A stretch of 64,000 nt of DNA, taken from contig NZ_JARXVH010000012.1 of assembly GCF_029892565.1 (NCBI RefSeq), positions 1 to 64,000 on the forward strand, given 5' to 3'. The notes beneath the pieces were generated by a model. It was not told the origin of the DNA. It did not search any database and saw nothing but the letters and a program-made list of their open reading frames with translations. The position numbers and the translations under genes are program-made. The stretch comes from Streptomyces pseudovenezuelae. Its GTDB lineage: Bacteria; Actinomycetota; Actinomycetes; Streptomycetales; Streptomycetaceae. Positions 58,335 through 64,000 of the stretch are shown piece after piece (the first letter of the stretch is position 1; every line of letters begins with the position of its first letter).

Positions 58335-59701
58335 CCGTGAGCCAGAAGGACCTCAGCAAGACCGCGTACGACCACCTGTGGATGCACTTCACCCGCATGT
58401 CCTCGTACGAGAACTCGCCCGTCCCGACCATCGTCCGGGGCGAGGGCACCTACATCTACGACGACAAGGGCAAGCGCTACCTCGACGGTCTCGCGGGTCT
58501 GTTCGTGGTCCAGGCCGGTCACGGCCGTGTCGAGCTCGCCGAGGCGGCCTTCAAGCAGGCGCAGGAGCTGGCCTTCTTCCCGGTGTGGTCCTACGCCCAC
58601 CCCAAGGCCGTCGAGCTCGCGGAGCGCCTCGCCCACCACGCCCCCGGCGACCTGAACAAGGTCTTCTTCACCACCGGCGGCGGCGAGGCCGTGGAGACCG
58701 CCTGGAAGCTGGCGAAGCAGTACTTCAAGCTGCAGGGCAAGCCGACCAAGTACAAGGTCATCTCCCGCGCGGTCGCCTACCACGGCACCCCGCAGGGCGC
58801 CCTGTCCATCACCGGCCTGCCGGCCCTCAAGGCCCCCTTCGAGCCGCTCGTCCCGGGCGCGCACAAGGTGCCGAACACCAACATCTACCGCGCCCAGCTC
58901 TTCGGCGACGACCCGGAGGCCTTCGGCCGCTGGGCCGCCGACCAGATCGAGCAGCAGATCCTCATGGAGGGCCCGGAGACGGTCGCCGCGGTCTTCCTGG
59001 AGCCCGTGCAGAACGCGGGTGGCTGCTTCCCGCCCCCGCCCGGCTACTTCCGTCGGGTGCGCGAGATCTGCGACCAGTACGACGTGCTGCTGGTGTCGGA
59101 CGAGGTCATCTGCGCCTTCGGCCGCCTCGGCACGATGTTCGCCTGCGACAAGTTCGACTACGTACCGGACATGATCACCTGCGCCAAGGGCATGACCTCG
59201 GGCTACTCCCCGATCGGCGCCTGCATCATCTCCGACCGCCTGGCCGAGCCGTTCTACAAGGGCGACAACACCTTCCTGCACGGCTACACCTTCGGCGGCC
59301 ACCCGGTCTCCGCGGCGGTCGGCCTCGCCAACCTCGACCTGTTCGAGCGCGAGGGCCTCAACCAGCACGTGCTCGACAACGAGGGCGCCTTCCGCTCGAC
59401 CCTGGAGAAGCTCCACGACCTGCCGATCGTCGGCGACGTCCGCGGCAACGGCTTCTTCTACGGCATCGAGCTGGTGAAGGACAAGGCGACCAAGGAGTCC
59501 TTCGACGACGAGGAGACCGAGCGCATCCTGTACGGCTTCCTGTCCAAGGCCCTGTACGACAACGGCCTGTACTGCCGTGCCGACGACCGCGGCGACCCGG
59601 TCGTCCAGCTCGCCCCGCCGCTGATCTCCGACCAGGGGACGTTCGACGAGATCGAGCAGATCCTGCGCGCGACTCTGACGGAGGCGTGGACGAAGTTGTA
59701 G
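58319..59701 (+). CDS. Class III aminotransferase, probable putrescine:pyruvate type
   Basis: 460 residues. ATG at 58319 lies inside the end of the Lrp gene; GTG at 58337 is the alternative. PLP fold-type I, class III: YLDGLAGLFVVQAGHGRVEL, FFTTGGGEAVETAWKLAKQY, VAAVFLEPVQNAGGCFPPPP, VLLVSDEVICAFGRLGTMFA and the PLP lysine in MITCAKGMTSGYSPIG. The neighbouring aminobutyraldehyde dehydrogenase supports putrescine as amino donor, giving 4-aminobutyraldehyde. Beta-alanine or other diamines are possible. A strong terminator follows. Confidence 0.92.
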   Translation: MGNPITVSQKDLSKTAYDHLWMHFTRMSSYENSPVPTIVRGEGTYIYDDKGKRYLDGLAGLFVVQAGHGRVELAEAAFKQAQELAFFPVWSYAHPKAVELAERLAHHAPGDLNKVFFTTGGGEAVETAWKLAKQYFKLQGKPTKYKVISRAVAYHGTPQGALSITGLPALKAPFEPLVPGAHKVPNTNIYRAQLFGDDPEAFGRWAADQIEQQILMEGPETVAAVFLEPVQNAGGCFPPPPGYFRRVREICDQYDVLLVSDEVICAFGRLGTMFACDKFDYVPDMITCAKGMTSGYSPIGACIISDRLAEPFYKGDNTFLHGYTFGGHPVSAAVGLANLDLFEREGLNQHVLDNEGAFRSTLEKLHDLPIVGDVRGNGFFYGIELVKDKATKESFDDEETERILYGFLSKALYDNGLYCRADDRGDPVVQLAPPLISDQGTFDEIEQILRATLTEAWTKL

Positions 59702-59738
59702 TCCTCGCGCACTGATCTTCTGTCTGGATGATCAATAC

Positions 59739-59785
59739 CGGCCCCGGTACCGCCCGTTCGAGTGAGAAACGGGCGCCCGGGGCCG
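59739..59785 (+). terminator. Strong terminator after the aminotransferase gene
   Basis: CGGCCCCGG (59739-59747) pairs with CCGGGGCCG (59777-59785) and inside it CGCCCGTT (59751-59758) pairs with AACGGGCG (59768-59775). Confidence 0.88.
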
Positions 59786-59905
59786 TGTGCTGTCCGGCCT
59801 CCCGCCCCCCGCTGCCTAGCGTGCCAGTGACCGATCGGCCCTGCCTTCGTTCCCCCGCACGGGGGATTGGCACGGGAAATACGGATCTGAACGAGGTGTA
59901 CGCGG

Positions 59906-60646
59906 ATGGTGGCCCCGCCGGACAACGACGTGCTCTGGGCACGTGCCCTGCACTTCCAGCACAAGGACGGCTCGCCCGCGCTCAGCGGTGTCTCGCTCGG
60001 CGTCCAGCAGGGCGAGATCCTCGCCGTCAGCGGCCCCCGGGGCAGCGGCAAGACGACGCTGCTGCGCTGTCTGTCCGGCCTGGTGCCCGCCCAGCGCGGC
60101 GAGGTGTGGTTCAACAGCGTGCCGGTGCACACCATGGGCCCGATGACCCGCGAACGGCTGCGCCGTGACCGCTTCGGCTGGATCGACCCGGCGCCCGTGC
60201 TCGTCCCCGAGCTGAACGTCTGGGAGAACGCCGCCCTCCCCCTGATGCTGCGCGGCACCAGCCGACGGCGTGCCAAGATCGCCGCCCTGGAGTGGCTGGA
60301 GCGCCTGGACATCGGCGACCGGGCCCGCAAGCGCCCGCACGAGCTCCTCCAGTCGGAACGCCAGCGCGTCTCCATCGCCCGCGCGCTCGCCCCGGCCCCG
60401 ACGGTCCTGTTCGCGGACGAGCCGACGGCCCCGCTGCACCGCGCCGACCGCGCCCAGGTCCTGCGCACCCTCACCACGGCGGCCCGCTCGCACGGCATCA
60501 CGGTCGTGCTGGCCACCCACGACGCGGACACGGCGGCCTTGGCGGACCGGACGATCACCCTGCTGGACGGACGGCGCGTGAACACCGTCCACCTGCCCCC
60601 GGTCACCGAGTCGGAAGGCCGGGCCGCGTGCTCGCTCTCCGTCTGA
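59906..60646 (+). CDS. ABC transporter ATPase with degenerate signature motif
   Basis: 246 residues, ATG at 59906. Walker A is intact (SGPRGSGKTTLLRC, about 43-51), as are Walker B (VLFADEPTAPL) and the switch histidine (LATHDADTA). The Q-loop glutamine position reads GWIDPAP. The signature LSGGQ is replaced by LLQSE (within HELLQSERQRVSIARAL), and the D-loop SALD is replaced by APLH. Catalysis as a homodimer is therefore doubtful. It overlaps the membrane protein gene that follows by 19 bases, so the two are one unit, resembling MacB/LolD-type exporters in overall form. Confidence 0.88.
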   Translation: MVAPPDNDVLWARALHFQHKDGSPALSGVSLGVQQGEILAVSGPRGSGKTTLLRCLSGLVPAQRGEVWFNSVPVHTMGPMTRERLRRDRFGWIDPAPVLVPELNVWENAALPLMLRGTSRRRAKIAALEWLERLDIGDRARKRPHELLQSERQRVSIARALAPAPTVLFADEPTAPLHRADRAQVLRTLTTAARSHGITVVLATHDADTAALADRTITLLDGRRVNTVHLPPVTESEGRAACSLSV

Positions 60647-62028
60647 GCCGCGGCGCCCACCCGGCCGTACAACTGCGCCGTCTCCTGGTCGCGGTGGCCT
60701 CGGCGGGCACCGGCTTCCTGTTCCTGTGCACCCTCGGCTACGCGATGAGCCACCCGGACAACGCCGGTGCCTCGCTGCTGCGCCTGGCCTGGTGTCTGAC
60801 CCCGCTCGCGGCCACCGTCCACTTCGCCGTCGCGGTGGCCCGCACCGACCCCGGCACCAGGCCCCGCCCCGGCCTCGCGGCGATCGGCCTGGGCCCGGCC
60901 CGCCTGATGGCCGTCTCGGCCCTCACCACGGCCCTGTCATGCCTCCTCGGCTCGATGCTCGCCCTCCTCTTCTTCCTCCACCTCCGCGGCGACCTCACCG
61001 GCATGCCCTTCGACGGCGCGGCGGCCCAATTCCTGGCCGCGGACAGCCCGTTGCCGCTCCCGGCCGCCCTGACCCTGCTGGCCCTGGTCCCGGCGATCGC
61101 GTCGACGACGGTGGCCCTGGTCCTACGCCCCCGCGATGTCCGCCCACCCCAGGAACGCGTGGCAGGCCGGTCATACGGCCGCTTCGGGGCGTACGGCCGC
61201 TCGGCCGACCGCGAAACCTTCGGGGCGTACGGCCGCTTCGGCGCCCGCCTACGCACGCAGTCCGCGGGCAGTCGTGCCGCTGGGGCGGCGCCCGTCCCGC
61301 AGAGAGACGGCACCCCGCAAGCGCGGGCGAGCGAGGCCGACTCCCCAGCCGAAGCCGCAGCCGCAGCCGACGGCACCACTGAAGCACCGGCCCCCGCGCC
61401 CGCCTCCTCCCCCGCACCGCGAACCGCCCCGGTCGGCCTCCCCTGGGGCATCGCCATCCTCGCGGCAGGCCTCGCTGTAGAGGCGTACGCGAGCCGCACC
61501 ACCCCCACCCCCCGCCTCGCCCTCCCCGGCGGCCTCACCACCGGCACCCCCGCCATCCTCGCCGGCTTCGCCCTCGCCGCCCTGGGCCTGGCCCTGGCCG
61601 CCCCCGGCCTCACCCACCTCTGCGGCCGCCTCCTGCAGTCCGCCCGCCCCGGCGCGCTCCGTCTGCTGGCCGGCCGCGTCCTCATGGAGGAGGCCACCCG
61701 CATCGGCCGGCCCCTGGGCATCGTCTGCGCGGTGGCCGCCGGCGCGTACGCGATGACCGCGCTCTACGACACGGGCGGCCCCGACTTCGGCCCCCTGACC
61801 ACCCTCGGCACGCTCCTGGTCACCGGCTGCACCGTGGCCACCCTGCTGACCGCGGCCGTCGAGGCGAAGCACGCCCGCGCCGAGACCACCGCCGCGCTCG
61901 TCCGTCTCGGCGCCCCCGCCACGATGCTGCGCAGCGCCGCCGCGATCCGGGCCGGCGCCCTGCTGGCGCTGTTCGTCCCGCTGACCCTGGTCGTGGCCGA
62001 GCTGGCGGCCCTGCCGCTGACCCGCTGA
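60628..62028 (+). CDS. ABC transporter permease-like membrane protein
   Basis: 466 residues from a GTG overlapping the ATPase gene. Four hydrophobic segments lie in residues 15-170 (VASAGTGFLFLCTLGYAMSH, LSCLLGSMLALLFFLHLRG). A cytoplasmic-looking charged loop at about 171-275 holds a duplicated GAYGR element and Ala/Pro-rich sequence. Further membrane segments follow (LPWGIAILAAGLAVEAYASR, IVCAVAAGAYAMTALYDTGG, ALFVPLTLVVAELAALPLTR). The overall plan is FtsX/MacB-like but I see no clear family signature. Substrate unknown. Confidence 0.75.
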   Translation: MLALRLSRGAHPAVQLRRLLVAVASAGTGFLFLCTLGYAMSHPDNAGASLLRLAWCLTPLAATVHFAVAVARTDPGTRPRPGLAAIGLGPARLMAVSALTTALSCLLGSMLALLFFLHLRGDLTGMPFDGAAAQFLAADSPLPLPAALTLLALVPAIASTTVALVLRPRDVRPPQERVAGRSYGRFGAYGRSADRETFGAYGRFGARLRTQSAGSRAAGAAPVPQRDGTPQARASEADSPAEAAAAADGTTEAPAPAPASSPAPRTAPVGLPWGIAILAAGLAVEAYASRTTPTPRLALPGGLTTGTPAILAGFALAALGLALAAPGLTHLCGRLLQSARPGALRLLAGRVLMEEATRIGRPLGIVCAVAAGAYAMTALYDTGGPDFGPLTTLGTLLVTGCTVATLLTAAVEAKHARAETTAALVRLGAPATMLRSAAAIRAGALLALFVPLTLVVAELAALPLTR

Positions 62029-62053
62029 ACGAATCTCCCGGGCACCGATGAGT

Positions 62054-62093
62054 TGTGTGCCGACCGCCGGTCTACCCCACCGAACGGCACACA
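62054..62093 (+). repeat. Inverted repeat between the permease and VOC genes
   Basis: TGTGTGCCG (62054-62062) and CGGCACACA (62085-62093) are exact inverted copies with a 22-base loop in the 86-bp gap. Either a terminator for the ABC operon or a leader/operator for the VOC gene. Confidence 0.5.
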
Positions 62094-62114
62094 CTCGACG
62101 GGAGCCCTCCAGCC

Positions 62115-62522
62115 ATGTACCAGCAGATGATCTTCGTGAACCTGGCCACCGACGACGTCACGGCGTCGAAGAAGTTCTACACAGAGCTCGGCTACACGAT
62201 CAACCCGCAGTTCAGCACCGACGACTGCGCCTGTGTCGTGATCAGCGACACCATCATCGCGATGTTCCTGAGCAAGCAGCGCTACGCCGACTTCACCAAG
62301 AAGGAGATCGCGGACTCCACGAAGACCAGCGAGGTGCTGCTGTGTCTGAGCGCCGAGAGCCGCGAGAAGGTCGACGAGCTGGTGAACAAGGCGGCCGCGG
62401 CGGGCGGCACCGCCAACGACGACGTCCAGGACCAGGGCTTCATGTACGGCCGCTCCTTCGACGACCTCGACGGCCACTCCTGGGAGGTCGTGTGGATGGA
62501 CCCGGCGGCGGTCCAGGGCTGA
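62115..62522 (+). CDS. VOC-family (glyoxalase-like) protein
   Basis: 135 residues, ATG with GGGAG upstream. Single VOC domain: MIFVNLATDDVTASKKFYTE, LGYTINPQFSTDDCACVVIS, MYGRSFDDLDGHSWEVVWMD. The FxDLDGHxWEV end is typical of the PhnB/YhfF-like extradiol group. The first metal-ligand histidine of classic glyoxalases is absent. Function unknown; small cytosolic protein. Confidence 0.9.
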   Translation: MYQQMIFVNLATDDVTASKKFYTELGYTINPQFSTDDCACVVISDTIIAMFLSKQRYADFTKKEIADSTKTSEVLLCLSAESREKVDELVNKAAAAGGTANDDVQDQGFMYGRSFDDLDGHSWEVVWMDPAAVQG

Positions 62523-62547
62523 CCTCCGGGGTGCCTAGCATGGGCGC

Positions 62548-63669
62548 GTGCAGACGAGCCCGGCCCATGCGGCCCACCACGACGAACGCGAGATCGAGAC
62601 GGTCGAGGACTTCGACGCGACCGTCTCGGCCCGCGGCACCCTCGCCGGACACCGGGTACAGGCCGTCGATCTGACGGACCGTACGCGGGAGTTGCTCTCC
62701 ACCGACACCTCGGGCGCCGTCTTCCTCGGCTGCCCGATGCGCGAGGAGGCCGCGGCGAAGGTCCGCGCCGACGGCGCCCTGGTCTTCCCGCCGGTCCCGA
62801 ACCTGCCCTTCGACCCCTACCGCGGCCATCTGTACACGCCCGACGAACTGTTCGCCTCGCTCGACAAGGGCTACGAGCAGACCCCGGACGCGCGCGCGTA
62901 CGCCTGGTTCCAGCGGACCAAGGCCGACGGCGACATATACGCCTCGATGCTGCGCGCCGTCCACGACGACTCGGTCTCCGACGCCCTCGACGAACTCCTG
63001 CGCGGGGCGCGGGTGGTGGGCGTGATGGGCGGCCACGCGATGGCGCGCGGGACTCAGGCCTACGCCGGTGCCGCGCGCCTCGGCCGTGAGCTGAGCCGCG
63101 CCGGGTTCACCGTGGCGACCGGGGGCGGGCCCGGCGCGATGGAGGCGGCGAACCTGGGCGCGTACGCGGCGCCCTACGAGGACACCATGCTGGACGAGGC
63201 GTGCGAACTGCTGGCCGGTTCCCCGTCGTTCAGCCCCTCGATCACCGACTGGGCCCAGCGCGCCTTCGAGGTGCGCACCCGCTGGCCGAAGGGCAACCAC
63301 TCGGTGGGCATCCCGACGTGGTTCTACGGCCACGAGCCGCCGAACCCCTTCGCGTCGCACATCGCCAAGTACTTCGCCAACGCCACCCGCGAGGACGGCC
63401 TGCTGGCCCGCTCCGGCGCGGGCGTGATTTTCCTGCCGGGTGCCGCCGGGACCGTACAGGAGATCTTCGACAGCGCGACGCCCAACTACTACGAGTCGCG
63501 CGGCGAACCGACGCCCATGGTGCTGGTCGATCGCGCGCACTGGACGGAGCGGCTGCCGGCGTGGCCCCTCTTGCGGGCGCTCGCCCGGGAACGGTCGATG
63601 GAGTCCCGTATCGCCCTCGTTGACCGGATCGAGGAGGCTCCGGAGGCTCTGAAACGTCTCGCTGGTTAA
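62548..63669 (+). CDS. LOG-family (lysine decarboxylase-like) nucleoside phosphoribohydrolase-type protein
   Basis: 373 residues, GTG at 62548, 25 bp after the VOC stop. The Rossmann-like LOG core begins near 155: ARVVGVMGGHAMARGTQAYA, the nucleotide loop ATGGGPGAMEAANLGAYAAP and VIFLPGAAGTVQEIFDSATP (PGGxGTxxE-like with Ala for Gly). An N-terminal extension of about 150 residues (DTSGAVFLGCPMREEAAAKV, LVFPPVPNLPFDPYRGHLYT) makes it longer than plant LOG proteins and places it in the larger actinobacterial branch. Likely acts on nucleoside 5'-monophosphates; true lysine decarboxylation is unlikely. Confidence 0.88.
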   Translation: MQTSPAHAAHHDEREIETVEDFDATVSARGTLAGHRVQAVDLTDRTRELLSTDTSGAVFLGCPMREEAAAKVRADGALVFPPVPNLPFDPYRGHLYTPDELFASLDKGYEQTPDARAYAWFQRTKADGDIYASMLRAVHDDSVSDALDELLRGARVVGVMGGHAMARGTQAYAGAARLGRELSRAGFTVATGGGPGAMEAANLGAYAAPYEDTMLDEACELLAGSPSFSPSITDWAQRAFEVRTRWPKGNHSVGIPTWFYGHEPPNPFASHIAKYFANATREDGLLARSGAGVIFLPGAAGTVQEIFDSATPNYYESRGEPTPMVLVDRAHWTERLPAWPLLRALARERSMESRIALVDRIEEAPEALKRLAG

Positions 63670-63707
63670 TAAGAAGGCAAAGCCAACGCTCCAACTGTGC
63701 ATATGCA

Positions 63708-63735
63708 TTGACACTACTTATGGAACGCTTATAGA
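63708..63735 (+). promoter_or_regulatory. Predicted housekeeping promoter for the surface protein gene
   Basis: TTGACA (63708-63713), 16 bp, TATAGA (63730-63735), close to the vegetative consensus and about 95 bp before the GTG at 63831. The palindrome TGCATATGCA (63698-63707) abuts the -35 box and may be an operator. Confidence 0.65.
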
Positions 63736-63830
63736 CCTGTGAGCCTCCTGGGGATCGTGAAGCCTCGCCACACTGTCGCCTCACTTCCCCTCCAAGCCCC
63801 CCGCAGTTGCTCATCCCGTGAAGGGCAAAC

Positions 63831-64000
63831 GTGTCCATATCTCGCCGCACCGCACGCCGTTCAGCGCGCGTCCTGGGCGTCGCCGCCGCCACCACCGCTC
63901 TCGCGCTGGGGGTCGCCGGTAACGCGCTCGCCTGCAACATCAGTGAGTTCTCCGCCGAAGCCAAGTGCGACGGCACCAACGGTGTCATCACCGTCACCGA
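63831..64000 (+). CDS. Secreted surface protein, 5' part only (LAETG/sortase-type by its N-terminus)
   Basis: The window ends after 56 codons. GTG start with GAAGGG upstream. The twin-arginine-rich signal SISRRTARRSARVLGVAAAT, then TALALGVAGNALACNISEFS and AKCDGTNGVITVT, is the start I recall for Streptomyces proteins with a C-terminal LAETG sorting signal and a Cys-rich Ig-like start. The C-terminus that would confirm sortase anchoring is outside the window. Confidence 0.75.
   Translation, partial: MSISRRTARRSARVLGVAAATTALALGVAGNALACNISEFSAEAKCDGTNGVITVT

Noticed and set aside
62548..63669. Annotation as a lysine decarboxylase
   Set aside because: The GGGPGAMEAAN and PGAAGTVQE motifs identify the LOG family; no PLP-binding decarboxylase features are present.

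Overview
The window is high-GC DNA, with GTG/TTG starts, ribosome-binding sites of the GGAGG type, many 1-4 nt stop/start overlaps and only two in-frame TTA codons that I could find. Together with the gene content (extracytoplasmic sortase-type protein, Endo H homologue, secreted RHS protein with DUF6973-like tail), this points to a Streptomyces chromosome. This is judged from the sequence and remembered families only; no database search was possible.

Region 1 (1-93) is the 3' end of a group II intron (domains V and VI). Region 2 (109-26602) is an extracellular-type contractile injection system (eCIS/CIS) locus of the Streptomyces kind. It has a TTA-containing LuxR-type ATPase regulator, a NarL-like regulator, a Pvc16-like cap protein and an AAA+ ATPase. 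A leftward arm (11.1-12.0 kb and 6.9-11.1 kb) encodes a tiny LQR-motif protein, a frameshifted gene and three tandem paralogous membrane proteins with different C-terminal sugar-binding-like modules. A rightward arm (12.2-26.6 kb) encodes sheath, tube, small assembly proteins, a 1166-residue disordered VQR-repeat protein, tube-initiator-like protein, LysM hub protein, VgrG-like spike, gp25, gpJ-like and gpI-like baseplate proteins, and a zinc-ribbon/transmembrane/discoidin protein resembling CisA. A strong hairpin closes this arm.

Region 3 (26.7-34.9 kb) holds a YceI protein, an ArnT-like glycosyltransferase, a two-component system and an extracytoplasmic flavin redox operon (ApbE, ferric-reductase-like protein, FMN-binding protein). 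CTGAG repeats spaced 11 bp occur at both promoter regions and suggest one regulon. Region 4 (35.1-42.1 kb) is a secreted RHS polymorphic toxin, also TTA-containing, followed by a lipoprotein that may be its immunity partner.

Region 5 (42.4-50.2 kb) is a GntR-controlled sugar-acid operon: mannonate dehydratase, fructuronate reductase, transporter, idonate/gulonate-type dehydrogenase, KDG kinase and KDPG aldolase. It lacks uronate isomerase, so L-gulonate/L-idonate or mannonate is a likelier substrate than glucuronate. Region 6 (50.2-56.1 kb) has a VOC protein, an Endo H-like glycosidase, an orphan polyamine-type binding lipoprotein, a two-component system and a small secreted protein. Region 7 (56.2-59.7 kb) is a diamine catabolism set (aminobutyraldehyde dehydrogenase, Lrp regulator, putrescine-type aminotransferase). 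Region 8 (59.9-64.0 kb) has an unusual ABC transporter pair, a VOC protein, a LOG-family protein and the start of a secreted surface protein cut by the window end.
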